Source: Celeribacter ethanolicus
Lineage (GTDB): Bacteria; Pseudomonadota; Alphaproteobacteria; Rhodobacterales; Rhodobacteraceae
Assembly: GCF_001550095.1 (NCBI RefSeq)
Contig: NZ_LRUC01000018.1
Span: 1-64,000 of the forward strand
DNA: 64,000 nt
Direction: 5' to 3'
Below are positions 1-8,468 of the stretch, piece after piece; position 1 is the stretch's first letter, and each line of letters starts with the position of its first letter. The notes beneath the pieces were generated by a model. That model saw only the letters and a list, made by a program, of their open reading frames with translations, did no database searches and was not told the DNA's origin. Position numbers and translations under genes: made by a program.

Positions 1-1228
1 CCGTCGCCCCTCCGAGCACACCGCCCAGCAAGCCGTCATCACCGGTCAGGCCGCCAAGCAGGTCGGTCCCGCCAAGCAGACCGCCCAGCAAACCATCGTC
101 ACCAGTCAGGCCGCCGAGCAGACCCTCATCCCCCAGGACCCCGCCCAGAAGCCCACCTTCGCTGCCGCCGGTTTCATCGGTTGCGCCGAGCAGGCCGGTG
201 CCGATCAAATCGCCCACAAGCCCATCCGCCCCGGTGATATCCCCGAGCAAACCATTATTGCCGACCAGATCGCCCAGAAGCCCTTCGGAGCCCGTGACAT
301 CGCCAAGCAAGCCGCTGTTGCCCGTCAGCCCACCGAGCAAACCGGTATCGGACACCAGACCGTCCAGAAGTCCCGTGTCTTCGCTCACGATGCCATCGCC
401 GAGAATCGGTTGTCCCAAAAGCGCGGTCCCGAGGTCGCCGAGCAGCCCGTCGGCGCCGACGAGATCGCCAAGCAGTCCTTCGGACCCCGTGATATCGCCC
501 AGCAAACCGTTATTGCCCGTCAAATCCCCCAGGAGACCTTCATCCCCGATCAGCGGATCCAGGAAGCCCTGCTGCGCCCCATCCGTCGGATCGGTGCTGT
601 CCGTCGGGTCGGTGCTGTCCGTCGGGTCGGTGCTGTCCGTCGGGTCGGTGCTGTCCGTCGGGTCGGTGCTGTCCGTCGGGTCGGTGCTGTCCGTCGGGTC
701 GGTGCTGTCCGTCGGGTCGGTGCTGTCCGTCGGGTCGGTGCTGTCCGTCGGGTCGGTGCTGTCCGTCGGGTCGGTGCTGTCCGTCGGGTCGGTGCTGTCC
801 GTCGGGTCGGTGCTGTCCGTCGGGTCGGTGCTGTCCGTCGGGTCGGTGCTGTCCGTCGGGTCGGTGCTGTCCGTCGGGTCGGTGCTGTCCGTCGGGTTAT
901 CCCCACCGCCACCGCCACCGGAAGCCAGCAGACCAAGGCCAAGTGCGCCAAATGCCGCCGCGGCCAGCGCCTGATCGGACATGCCCGTCCCCAACCCGGC
1001 CGCAGCGATCGCGCCTTCGGCCCCCATCACCGTCCCGTCTGCGAAAACCAGACTGTGCAGGGAGTCATTCTCTGCCGGAGTATAGAAATCATTGACCAGA
1101 ATCTGCCCCCCGCTCTTCAGATCAATGATCAGATCATCCCCTTTGCGGGTGTAGCGAAGCACATCTTCGCGCAGCACATCAAGGTGAATACCGATTTCCT
1201 GTCCCGCTTGAATGGAGCTGGTGGCCAT
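1..1228 (-). CDS. Large BapA-type repeat surface protein (C-terminus beyond window)
   Basis: The frame is open from an ATG at 1228 to the left edge, so at least 409 residues are present and the C-terminus is missing. Residues about 1-75 resemble the BapA-type N-terminal module of T1SS adhesins, including the pattern RYTRKGDDLIIDLKSGG...VNDFY. A hydrophobic Ala/Gly stretch, a run of six glycines and a Thr-Asp-Pro-Thr-Asp-Ser spacer repeated about 17 times follow. The rest is a glycine/leucine/aspartate array (GLLGD, GLLGG, GDDGLL). An RBS-like GGAGACAG precedes the ATG. The protein at 1443-3305 is a paralogue with the same layout. I infer a secreted, probably surface-retained biofilm protein exported by the type I system at 8.5-15.1 kb. 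The repeat family itself I do not recognise. Confidence 0.75.
   Translation of the reverse strand, partial: MATSSIQAGQEIGIHLDVLREDVLRYTRKGDDLIIDLKSGGQILVNDFYTPAENDSLHSLVFADGTVMGAEGAIAAAGLGTGMSDQALAAAAFGALGLGLLASGGGGGGDNPTDSTDPTDSTDPTDSTDPTDSTDPTDSTDPTDSTDPTDSTDPTDSTDPTDSTDPTDSTDPTDSTDPTDSTDPTDSTDPTDSTDPTDSTDPTDSTDPTDSTDPTDGAQQGFLDPLIGDEGLLGDLTGNNGLLGDITGSEGLLGDLVGADGLLGDLGTALLGQPILGDGIVSEDTGLLDGLVSDTGLLGGLTGNSGLLGDVTGSEGLLGDLVGNNGLLGDITGADGLVGDLIGTGLLGATDETGGSEGGLLGGVLGDEGLLGGLTGDDGLLGGLLGGTDLLGGLTGDDGLLGGVLGGAT
583..897 (-). repeat. 18-bp in-frame tandem repeat array, about 17 copies
   Basis: On the + strand the unit is CCGTCGGGTCGGTGCTGT. One copy with a single mismatch (583-600) is followed by 16 identical copies (601-888) and a 9-bp partial copy. 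On the coding strand each unit encodes six residues (Thr-Asp-Pro-Thr-Asp-Ser), so gain or loss of units changes spacer length without shifting the frame. The near-perfect identity implies recent expansion or ongoing homogenisation. Confidence 0.97.
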
Positions 1229-1280
1229 GTGTCTGTCTCCTCATTCTTGCCGGGCTCCCATCGCCCAAACAAAAGCATTA

Positions 1281-1300
1281 GTTACATCTAAAGTATATAT
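1281..1300 (-). promoter_or_regulatory. Conserved 20-bp box upstream of the repeat protein at 1-1228
   Basis: The + strand reads GTTACATCTAAAGTATATAT, matching 19 of 20 bases of the sequence at 17930-17949. On the gene's strand it reads ATATATACTTTAG, which includes a TATACT that could be a -10 element, about 55-70 bases before the ATG. It could be a promoter core shared by the locus or the binding site of a dedicated regulator; the sequence does not decide. Confidence 0.5.
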
Positions 1301-1387
1301 CTTTCCTCCAAAAGGCCTAGTCAAACGAATAATTGCGCTTTTTGACAGAGAACGCATTGTTTCCATTTTCGTCCGGCGGTTTCCGCC

Positions 1388-1420
1388 ATAAAAAAAGGCC
1401 CCGTCACCGACGGAGCCTTT
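1388..1420 (-). terminator. Rho-independent terminator after the 1443-3305 gene
   Basis: On the minus strand an 11-bp stem (AAGGCTCCGTC with GACGGGGCCTT, one G-U pair) and 3-nt loop is followed directly by a run of T. It lies about 25-55 bases past the stop at 1443 and separates that gene from the next repeat protein. Confidence 0.85.
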
Positions 1421-1442
1421 GAGTTTACCGCGTGGTCGCGGA

Positions 1443-3305
1443 TCAGATCAGCCCATCGTCTGTGAGATCGAGGCCGGACAAAAGGCCATCATCCCCGAGC
1501 AGACCGCCAAGCAAGCCATCCTCGCCACCGAGCAGACCGCCGACAAGACCATCGTCCCCAAGCAAGCCATCGGTCAGACCGCCCAGAAGACCATCGCCTT
1601 CGGTGCCATCGCCGAGAAGGCCGACGCCAAGAAGATCACCCACAAGCCCGTCCGCCCCGGTAACATCGCCAAGCAGACCCTCGTCACCGACCACATCGCC
1701 CAGCAATCCTTCGGAGCCCGTCACATCGCCCAGCAGGCCGGAATTCCCGGTCACGTCCCCGAGAAGACCGCCATCGGCAATCACCGGGTCCAACAGGCCA
1801 TCTTCGGCACCTGCGGTCTCGAGCACACCGTCCACGATGCCGGAAACACCGCCCAGAAGCCCGTCCTCGCCGCCAAGCAGACCTCCGAGAAGGCCATCGT
1901 CACCGGTCAGGCCACCGAGCAGACCATCTTCGCCACCAAGGAGCCCGCCAAGAAGGCCATCATCCCCGGTCAATCCGCCAAGCAAGCCATCCTCGCCGCC
2001 CAGAAGGCCACCGAGCAGGCCGTCATCGCCACCAAGGAGCCCACCGAGAAGGCCATCGTCACCGGTCAATCCGCCAAGCAAGCCATCTTCGCCGCCCAGA
2101 AGGCCACCCAGCAGGCCGTCATCGCCACCAAGAAGACCTCCCACAAGGCCATCTTCGCCGGTCAGCCCGCCAAGCAGACCATCTTCGCCCCCGAGAAGAC
2201 CGCCGAGCAGACCGTCATCACCGGTCACGCCGCCCAGAAGCCCGTCTTCACCAAGAAGACCACCGACGAGGCCGTCCTCACCGATCACGCCGTCAAGCAG
2301 ACCGCCGACAAGGCCCTCGTCGCCCAACAGGCCTCCCACCAGGGAGTTGTCGCCGAGCAGACCGTCCAAAAGACCGCCGGGGCCGGTAATCCCGGACAGC
2401 AGCCCGCCCACGAGGCCGCTCGGAGCCAAGAGACCGCCAACGAGACCATTTTCGTCAAGCAGGCCACCGACAAGACCGTCTTCTGCAAGCAGACCACCGA
2501 CAAGACCGTCTTCGGTCAGCAGGCCACCGACAAGACCGGTGTCGCCCAACAGCGCGGAGGTGAGGCCGGTGGAGCCGAGCAGACCTCCCAGCAGGCCGCT
2601 GCTGTCCGTCAGGACCGAGGTCACGCTGGACAGCGGGTCGTCGCTGACCGAGGAGCCGTCGCCCAGAAGGCCACTGCCCGTCAAAGCACCGAGCAGGCCA
2701 CCGGCGCCGGTGATGGCGCTCAGAAGACCGTCGTTGCCGATCAGATCGCCCAAAAGCCCTTCGGAGCCGGTGATCGCCCCGAGGGTGCCCTCGTTGCCGG
2801 TCAAGCCACCAAGAAGGCCCTCGTCTCCGACCAGGGAATCGAGCACGCCAGCTTCCGCCGTATCCGTCGGATCCGGTTCGTCCGTCGGGCCCGGCTCATC
2901 CGTCGGGCCGGGTTCATCCGTCGGCCCCGGCTCATCGGTCGGATTGTCGTCATCGTCATCATCGTTTCCGCCTCCGAGACTCGCGCCCCCCGCCAAAAGT
3001 GCGGCGCCGAACGCGGCCGCAACGGCACCGACATCATCCGGAATGATCCCCGCACCGAGGCCAACAGCCTCTTCTTCACCGTCGAAAATTCCTTCGATCC
3101 CGCTGAAGGACCCGTCCGCCAGCATCAGCCGGTGGGCGCTGCCATCGGCCGCAGGCATATAAAAGTCGCTGACCGTAATCCGGTCTCCGCCTTTCAGTTC
3201 GACGACGAGATCGTCCCCGGATTTGATGTAGCGGCTGATGTCGCCCTTCTCAGCGCCGATCATCACATCGACAGCAGCGTTTGCCTTAACAACGGTTTTG
3301 GCCAT
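1443..3305 (-). CDS. BapA-type repeat surface protein, complete paralogue
   Basis: The product has 620 residues. The N-terminal module (about 1-75: SRYIKSGDDLVVELKGGD...VSDFYMP...LADGS) aligns with that of the gene at 1-1228. A hydrophobic Ala/Gly segment, an Asp6 run and four Thr-Asp-Glu-Pro-Gly-Pro-like spacer units follow. About 430 residues of GLLGGL/GDDGLLGG repeats with an 8-11 residue period complete the protein, which ends GLDLTDDGLI. The paired acidic residues could bind calcium, but no canonical RTX GGxGxDxxx nonapeptides are seen. There is no Sec signal peptide, as expected for a type I substrate. The divergent neighbour is the hybrid kinase at 3640. Export by the 8.5-15.1 kb T1SS is inferred from proximity and the BapA-type module. 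Confidence 0.75.
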   Translation of the reverse strand: MAKTVVKANAAVDVMIGAEKGDISRYIKSGDDLVVELKGGDRITVSDFYMPAADGSAHRLMLADGSFSGIEGIFDGEEEAVGLGAGIIPDDVGAVAAAFGAALLAGGASLGGGNDDDDDDNPTDEPGPTDEPGPTDEPGPTDEPDPTDTAEAGVLDSLVGDEGLLGGLTGNEGTLGAITGSEGLLGDLIGNDGLLSAITGAGGLLGALTGSGLLGDGSSVSDDPLSSVTSVLTDSSGLLGGLLGSTGLTSALLGDTGLVGGLLTEDGLVGGLLAEDGLVGGLLDENGLVGGLLAPSGLVGGLLSGITGPGGLLDGLLGDNSLVGGLLGDEGLVGGLLDGVIGEDGLVGGLLGEDGLLGGVTGDDGLLGGLLGGEDGLLGGLTGEDGLVGGLLGGDDGLLGGLLGGEDGLLGGLTGDDGLLGGLLGGDDGLLGGLLGGEDGLLGGLTGDDGLLGGLLGGEDGLLGGLTGDDGLLGGLLGGEDGLLGGVSGIVDGVLETAGAEDGLLDPVIADGGLLGDVTGNSGLLGDVTGSEGLLGDVVGDEGLLGDVTGADGLVGDLLGVGLLGDGTEGDGLLGGLTDGLLGDDGLVGGLLGGEDGLLGGLLGDDGLLSGLDLTDDGLI

Positions 3306-3639
3306 TTTAACGTCCTCTGGTGGTTCGGGCCGGAAACGGCCGAAAGATCACGGGGGAGCATTACACCCCTTTGGCTATGGTCATACACTATACTTTAGTT
3401 CGATCAATATACGTAAGGATATATTATACAGAAAGTCTTAGAAAAATGTTGTAGCAAAACCACGGCACAAGCTTGTTTCGGGCTAGGCTCTGCGCCAATA
3501 CTAAAGAAGATATGCGACTGTTCACCCCTGCGAAACGATTGCGGCGAAATGTTTGCCAAAAGCGTTTCTCTCCAATCCCCCGAACAAGCTCCCCAACGCA
3601 GATCACACGGATCGAGACATCAAGAAGAGGGCGCCCATC
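3306..3639. promoter_or_regulatory. Divergent control region with ACTAAAGTATA box
   Basis: This intergenic stretch between the repeat protein (leftward) and the hybrid kinase (rightward) is AT-rich around 3380-3430. Positions 3387-3399 read ACTATACTTTAGT; the other strand, ACTAAAGTATAGT, shares an 11-base core with the 20-bp boxes at 1281 and 17930. An AT-rich TATAC/TATATTATAC stretch follows at 3409-3421. The arrangement would let one regulator control adhesin and kinase together. I see no RNA gene or further ORF. Confidence 0.45.
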
Positions 3640-5703
3640 GTGACCGATTCCCCCCCGCCGGACAAAGGCCAGACACCCCCGGAAACACCCGCCGCTGCAC
3701 TCCGGGACACGAACGAGGCCCAGCTCGCGGCACAAAATGCCACGCGTCCCGTTCTTCAGACCATCGCCCGCATGATCGCAACCGACCGCCGGCCCGCGGC
3801 TTTGCTGTCGGAGACGGCCAAACTGCTTCTCGCCAACGCCGCCGCCAGGCAACTTGGCCTGAGCGAAGATGTCCTGCGGCACAAACTCGACTGGCCTCTG
3901 CTGTGTCAGCAGGCCCTGCGGGCGGGCAGTGTCGCCCTTTCGCTCAAGGTCGACGCCACCTCTCACGCCGGGGAACTCGTGCACCTTCCGCTCAACGGGG
4001 CGAACGGCTTTCTGTTGCGTCTGGCGGAAACGGAGCAGGAATCCACCTGGCTTGAGAACCGGGCACGCGCCGCGACCCTGCTACGGGTTGCACATGACTT
4101 GCGCACGCCCATCCAATCTCTTCTCGCAACGGCAGATGCGGTCCTCGATACGACCGGAGACAGCCCGCGGCAGGACATCGGCACCACCCGTGCGCAGCTC
4201 CATGCCTCGGCGGAACGCGCCCTCGATCACATCAATAATGTGCTTGCGGTCATCCGGGGCGAACAAAGCGCGAGCGGGTTGCAGCAGGACGAAGATTTTT
4301 GCCTCATGGAAGAGATCCGCGCCATTCTTGCGATGATCTTTCCGATCGCCAAAACCAAGCAGACGGAAATCCGGGTGCGATTTGAACCGGCGGAGGATAT
4401 CTGGGTCAACGGGCCCGTGCGTTTCGTCCGCGCCCTGTGTCAGAACATCTTCGACAATGCCGTCAAACATGGCGGGCCACGCGTCGAGATCACGGTCCGC
4501 TGCGAGGCCCTTTTTGCCACGCCCGCCCCCGATGCCCAGACGGGCTGGCGCATCGTTCTGGACGTCCAGGATTTGGGTGGCGGCCTGCCGGATGACCAAA
4601 AGCTCCGCTTGCGTCGCGCGCTCGGCCCGAAAAGCATTGATCTGAAAGGCCAAGAGGAAACCGGCGAACCGCCCAGCACGCCCCCGGAACGCACCTCTGC
4701 TGGCCTGAATGTTCTCGCCCATGCCCTGCATCAACTGGGAGGGCGCATCACCGTGCGGGACCGCTACCGGAACGCAACGGAAGATTCCGCCGAACATGCG
4801 GAGATCATCGGCACGACGATCACGGCGAGCTTCGATCTCAACTGGGCCGAACCGCGGCTCAAAACCGAACCCGAGAAGGCCGGCGCGACCACGACACTTC
4901 TGCGGGGCATCTCCGTCCTGCTGGTCGAGGACAGCCCCTCAAGCCGTGACTGGCTCACGCATATTTTGCGCAAGGGCGGCGCGACCGTCTACGCTGCGGG
5001 CAATGGCATGGAGGCGCTGGCCCTGCTGGCCCAGGAGGAGCGTCAGAAAGACATTGATCTCATTCTCACCGACATGACCCTGCCGTTCATGAGCGGCGTC
5101 GAACTGGCCCGGCGCATCCGGGAAAAACTCCGGAGCGGTCGCCTAAAGTGGTCCGGCTCGATTGTGGGGCTGACGGCCCATATCGACGCGCGCATCCGAA
5201 AAGCCTGTCAGGAGGCCGGAATTGTCCGTGTTCTCGACAAGCCCATTCGTCCACAGCTACTTCTGAAAGCCCTCAAGGACGTCACCGAAAGCACGAAATC
5301 TCAGACCGGAACATGCGCCCCTGCCGTCCCGACACAGGAGAGCAGCCCGCCCTCCACATGTGGCATTCTGGCTCTGGATACAGTTCACGACCTGACGGAT
5401 CAACTCGGGGTTGAAGGCACCAAATCCTTTATGCTCAGGGCGCATGAGGAAGCCCGCGCAATTCTCGAAAGCATTCGGGAAGACGGCATCACAGCGGACA
5501 CCGGTCGGCGCCTTCATGCGGCAACGGGGGCCTGTGGTCTGACCGGACTGGCCGCCATAGAAAAAAACTTGCGGGCCCTGGAACTTGCCGTCGACGAAAG
5601 GCGTTCTAATCTTAACGCACTGGCTGCTTCCTTTGAAAACGCTTTGGACTCGACTTTTCAGGCGATTGAGGAAATAAGCTCACGACCACAAGCACAGGGG
5701 TGA
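3640..5703 (+). CDS. Hybrid sensor histidine kinase (HisKA-HATPase-REC-HPt)
   Basis: Signal-transduction phosphorelay protein without visible transmembrane segments, so probably cytoplasmic. Numbering is from the GTG at 3640, chosen because AGAAGAGGG precedes it; an in-frame TTG at 3553 is the alternative. The order is a PAS-like N-terminus (about 30-140), an H-box HDLRTPIQ with His152, an N-box NIFDNAVKHGG with Asn273, a GGGLPDD G-box-like motif, a receiver with VEDS, Asp478 (LTDMTLP) and Lys534 (LDKP), and a C-terminal HPt domain with candidate His626 (RLHAATGACGL). This is the RcsC/ArcB-like tripartite arrangement. The next gene, a NarL-type regulator, is the obvious phosphate acceptor. 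Its position beside the secretion locus suggests control of the repeat proteins. Confidence 0.85.
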   Translation: MTDSPPPDKGQTPPETPAAALRDTNEAQLAAQNATRPVLQTIARMIATDRRPAALLSETAKLLLANAAARQLGLSEDVLRHKLDWPLLCQQALRAGSVALSLKVDATSHAGELVHLPLNGANGFLLRLAETEQESTWLENRARAATLLRVAHDLRTPIQSLLATADAVLDTTGDSPRQDIGTTRAQLHASAERALDHINNVLAVIRGEQSASGLQQDEDFCLMEEIRAILAMIFPIAKTKQTEIRVRFEPAEDIWVNGPVRFVRALCQNIFDNAVKHGGPRVEITVRCEALFATPAPDAQTGWRIVLDVQDLGGGLPDDQKLRLRRALGPKSIDLKGQEETGEPPSTPPERTSAGLNVLAHALHQLGGRITVRDRYRNATEDSAEHAEIIGTTITASFDLNWAEPRLKTEPEKAGATTTLLRGISVLLVEDSPSSRDWLTHILRKGGATVYAAGNGMEALALLAQEERQKDIDLILTDMTLPFMSGVELARRIREKLRSGRLKWSGSIVGLTAHIDARIRKACQEAGIVRVLDKPIRPQLLLKALKDVTESTKSQTGTCAPAVPTQESSPPSTCGILALDTVHDLTDQLGVEGTKSFMLRAHEEARAILESIREDGITADTGRRLHAATGACGLTGLAAIEKNLRALELAVDERRSNLNALAASFENALDSTFQAIEEISSRPQAQG

Positions 5704-5822
5704 ATACATTTTTGAACATTGACACAAAGCACGGCGCACTCTCTCTGCCGGGAGATCTTGCGCACGCCCCTGGTGAAAAAAATAATATCAGCAACAGCGC
5801 CCCAACCCCATCGCAGAGAGAT

Positions 5823-6461
5823 ATGACACAATCTGAACCCACCAAACTTCGCATTCTGATTGCCGACGATCACGCAATGGTCCTTGAGATGTTCAAGCAA
5901 TACCTCTCAAACCTGCCGGATATGGAAGCTCACACAGCGCCGGATCTCGATGCAGCCGTGGCGGAAATCGACCGCAATGGCGCTTTCGATCTCGTGCTTG
6001 TCGATCTCAACATGCCCGGCATGAACGGAGTGTCCGGCTTGGGGAAAGCTCTGGAACACAACGCGGGCAAACCCGTCGGCCTCCTGACCAGCAACCCTTC
6101 CTCGCATGTCGTTTCGGAAATCCTGTCTCTGGGCGGCGCCGGTGTGATCCTCAAGACGGCCTCTCTGAAAGACCTGGCCAATGAAATCCGCTTCATGGCC
6201 GCCGGTGGACGCTATGTTCCCGTCGAACTGATCGACCAGAAAAGAGTCAAATCGCGCGAAACCGGCAATGCCACCCTGTCCGACCGCGAAATGGCAGTGC
6301 TCGATCTTCTGTCCGAGGGCAAGCAGAACCGTGACATCGGCGAAACTCTGGGCATCGCGGAAGCCACCGTGAAGATGCACGTCAAATCCATCTGTTCGAA
6401 ACTGGGCGCCAACAACCGGACACAGGCGGTGATTGTGGCGCGCGACATGAACCTGATCTGA
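5823..6461 (+). CDS. NarL/LuxR-type response regulator
   Basis: The product has 212 residues. The N-terminal receiver has acidic pair Asp15-Asp16, phosphoacceptor Asp61 (VDLNMPGM), Ser/Thr at LLTSN and Lys111 (ILKTAS). The C-terminal LuxR-type HTH (about 148-208) contains LSDREMAVLDLLSEGKQNRDIGETLG and ATVKMHVKSICSKL-like elements. I chose ATG 5823, preceded by AGAGAG. A GTG at 5700 overlapping the kinase stop would add 41 residues lacking domain character. It is cotranscribed with the hybrid kinase and probably is the output regulator of that phosphorelay. Candidate targets are the ACTAAAGTATA-type boxes of this locus (inference). Confidence 0.88.
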   Translation: MTQSEPTKLRILIADDHAMVLEMFKQYLSNLPDMEAHTAPDLDAAVAEIDRNGAFDLVLVDLNMPGMNGVSGLGKALEHNAGKPVGLLTSNPSSHVVSEILSLGGAGVILKTASLKDLANEIRFMAAGGRYVPVELIDQKRVKSRETGNATLSDREMAVLDLLSEGKQNRDIGETLGIAEATVKMHVKSICSKLGANNRTQAVIVARDMNLI

Positions 6462-6490
6462 CACCGCAGCCAGACAAGGATCTAACAGGG

Positions 6491-6530
6491 ATCGTCCGCG
6501 GAGGTTGAGCCTCAGCGGACGATTTTGTTT
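6491..6530 (+). terminator. Rho-independent terminator of the kinase-regulator operon
   Basis: ATCGTCCGC pairs with GCGGACGAT, with an inner GAGG/CCTC extension, followed by TTTTGTTT. It lies 30 bases past the response-regulator stop. Confidence 0.85.
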
Positions 6531-6623
6531 CTGGCACAGGCCGTTGCAAGCCGATGAGGGGGAAACGATCAGGCTTAAAGTTCACGGAGGGGCGAACTTT
6601 TGCGGGCTGGGGGCCTGACCTGT

Positions 6624-7079
6624 TCAGTGGTGAGATGAATCATCATCGGCTTGCAACGTCTCGAGTATGCCCATCGGGCAACGGCTGAGGAGGGTGTCGT
6701 CACTGGCTCCGAGATCCTGAAGCCGGGCACCATCCACCCACATTTCCGTTGCGATGGCCAAAATACGAATGCCGGGCACCATCCGGCGAATTTGGTAACA
6801 TACGTCCGCAGTGTCTTCTGGCGACCCGAAGAAATCTTCATCAATCACCAGCGCCTCAAGACATCCTGCAAATTGGCGCACCATAGTCAGGGCTCTGCTC
6901 TCTTCTTGCGACCGTAAAAGGCATGCTTTCCACCCGGTGCCGGGATGGCTCAATTCATAGGGCAGATGCGGCCAGTCTGCCAAAACCAGCATGAGACGTT
7001 CTTTCGGCGCCTTCGCAAAAAGCGCGCCTTGGGTGACGGACGGGATGACAATCTGGGGCTGGTACATACCGGATCTCAT
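6624..7079 (-). CDS. Hypothetical protein, possibly a degenerate receiver domain
   Basis: The product has 151 residues and no signal peptide or membrane segment. Residues about 29-145 alternate predicted strands and helices in a receiver-like pattern: MLVLADWP, then CLEALVIDEDF where a phosphoacceptor strand would be, then GIRILAIATE and DDTLLSRC. The acidic pair and conserved lysine are not evident, so phosphorylation is doubtful. It faces the response-regulator operon tail to tail and is divergent from the glycosyltransferase. It may be an atypical receiver that modulates the same phosphorelay. I do not recognise the family with confidence. Confidence 0.5.
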   Translation of the reverse strand: MRSGMYQPQIVIPSVTQGALFAKAPKERLMLVLADWPHLPYELSHPGTGWKACLLRSQEESRALTMVRQFAGCLEALVIDEDFFGSPEDTADVCYQIRRMVPGIRILAIATEMWVDGARLQDLGASDDTLLSRCPMGILETLQADDDSSHH

Positions 7080-7144
7080 TTCTCTCGTTCGTGACAGGGA
7101 CGAATCACACGCATCTAAATAATGTCTTTAGGTTAGGTTCATAT

Positions 7145-7160
7145 CTTAAGTATGTATACT
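7145..7160 (+). promoter_or_regulatory. AAGTATGTATACT promoter-like box before the glycosyltransferase
   Basis: The sequence CTTAAGTATGTATACT resembles the CTAAAGTATATAT boxes upstream of the repeat proteins and contains TATACT as a possible -10 element. It lies about 73 bases before the ATG at 7233. Confidence 0.35.
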
Positions 7161-7232
7161 TTTTTCTCTTTTGGGGTGGCATATTTTCTGCCAACAGGCT
7201 TTTCTGGAAGCCGCCACATAAAGAGAACAGAC

Positions 7233-8468
7233 ATGACCAAGCCCACAATCGTCTTCGCCGGCTCCGTCTACCCCGGGCAATTCGGCGGGCTCTGCGATTA
7301 TCTGCGCAGCAATGGCCTGGCAGACAGCTATTTCCTGACCACACCGGGGTATCGAAACAAGAATCTGCACCACGGGCCGCATATTCTGGGCTTTACCCCC
7401 GACGGCAAAATCGTCGGACCGCAAAGCTATTACTATTCGGCAAAGGTCGAGCGTTCCGCGCGTATTTCACGCGGGCTCCTGAAGGCGCTCAAAACCTTCG
7501 AGACACATAAGAAGATCGACGTCGTGGTCACACATTCTCTGTGGGGCGCGCCGCATTTCCTTTACGATGAAATCGACGCAGCGATTGTCAGCTATATCGA
7601 ATTCCCGAGCTATCGTGCGCATGGCTGGGACCCGTCCTACCCGCCAGACGAGGCGCAGCGGATCGGGGATCGCAACATGGAAATGCTGCATTTCCACCAG
7701 GCGCTGTGCAGCGATCTGGTGATCTGCCCGAGCCATCACGCCAAATCCATGTTCCCGCAGGCCCTGAGGTCGAATATCGAAGTGCAGCTCGAAGGGTTCG
7801 ATTTCGCCTCCGATCCGACACCGGAGCCTGCGGACGCCCCGCGCCCCTTCACCATCGGCTTTTCCGCGCGCGATCTGTCGAGCGCGAAAGGCTTCGAGAC
7901 CTATGTGCGCCTCGTGGACCAGCTTGTCGCGCGCGGCGTCGAGGCCGAGTTCATCGCTCTGGGAGACGCCGAGGCCACAACCTACGGCTTTGAAGCGCAA
8001 TGGGTCGCGCGTCACTACGACGGGGCCGTGGCCTCGTTCCGCGATCACCTTTTGCGCGTCTACCCTCATGCGGCAGAGAAGATCCGCTTCCCCGGCAAGC
8101 TGCCTTACGATGAGTTCGTCCGCGAAATCTCCGGGATCGACCTGTTTCTCTATCCGCTCAAATACGGTGTGGCGAATTGGGGGCTGGTGGAAATCCTCGG
8201 ACGGGGCGGCTGTGTGATCGCCCCGGATCGCGGCTATGCCGCCGAGCTCATTCAGGATGACGTCAACGGACGGCTTCTGCCCGATGACGATGCGGCGTGG
8301 ATCGCGGAAATCCTTGCCCTGATGGACGACCCGGCACGCCGCTACCGCTATGGCACCGCGGCGCGCCAATTGGCCCGACAGGCCTACAGCCTGGCCGCCG
8401 TCGCCCCGCGCTACATGCGGCTCTTCCGCCTCGCGATGGACAACCGGCGCGCCCGTTCGGCAGGTTAG
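7233..8468 (+). CDS. Glycosyltransferase, GT-B fold (group 1/GT4-like)
   Basis: The product has 411 residues from the ATG at 7233, which has AAGAGAACAG before it; upstream in-frame codons lack domain character. The N-terminal half begins TKPTIVFAGSVYPGQFGGLCDYL, with a glycine-rich acceptor loop. The C-terminal half carries the donor-site features FTIGFSARDLSSAKGFETY, PYDEFVREISGIDLFLYP and GLVEILGRGGCVIAPDRG, with the acidic position of GT-B retaining enzymes. No transmembrane segment is seen. It converges on the secretion operon with a 4-bp overlap of stop regions. A role in cell-surface polysaccharide or glycosylation of the exported repeat proteins is inferred from location only; donor and acceptor are unknown. 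Confidence 0.75.
   Translation: MTKPTIVFAGSVYPGQFGGLCDYLRSNGLADSYFLTTPGYRNKNLHHGPHILGFTPDGKIVGPQSYYYSAKVERSARISRGLLKALKTFETHKKIDVVVTHSLWGAPHFLYDEIDAAIVSYIEFPSYRAHGWDPSYPPDEAQRIGDRNMEMLHFHQALCSDLVICPSHHAKSMFPQALRSNIEVQLEGFDFASDPTPEPADAPRPFTIGFSARDLSSAKGFETYVRLVDQLVARGVEAEFIALGDAEATTYGFEAQWVARHYDGAVASFRDHLLRVYPHAAEKIRFPGKLPYDEFVREISGIDLFLYPLKYGVANWGLVEILGRGGCVIAPDRGYAAELIQDDVNGRLLPDDDAAWIAEILALMDDPARRYRYGTAARQLARQAYSLAAVAPRYMRLFRLAMDNRRARSAG

Noticed and set aside
583-897. CRISPR array
   Set aside because: The 18-bp units are contiguous with no spacers, remain in frame, and there are no cas genes.
198-1291. Long rightward open frames over the repeat gene (Ser-Val-Gly-Ser-Val-Leu and Arg-Arg-Val-Gly-Ala-Val repeats)
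   Set aside because: They are the complement of a periodic G+C-rich repeat with no stops in any frame. The leftward frame has a BapA-type N-terminus, an RBS and a paralogue.
1419-3398. Rightward 576- and 659-codon frames opposite the second repeat protein
   Set aside because: Low-complexity Pro/Ser or Lys/Ala/Thr shadows of the repeat array; the leftward frame has the conserved N-terminal module and a terminator.
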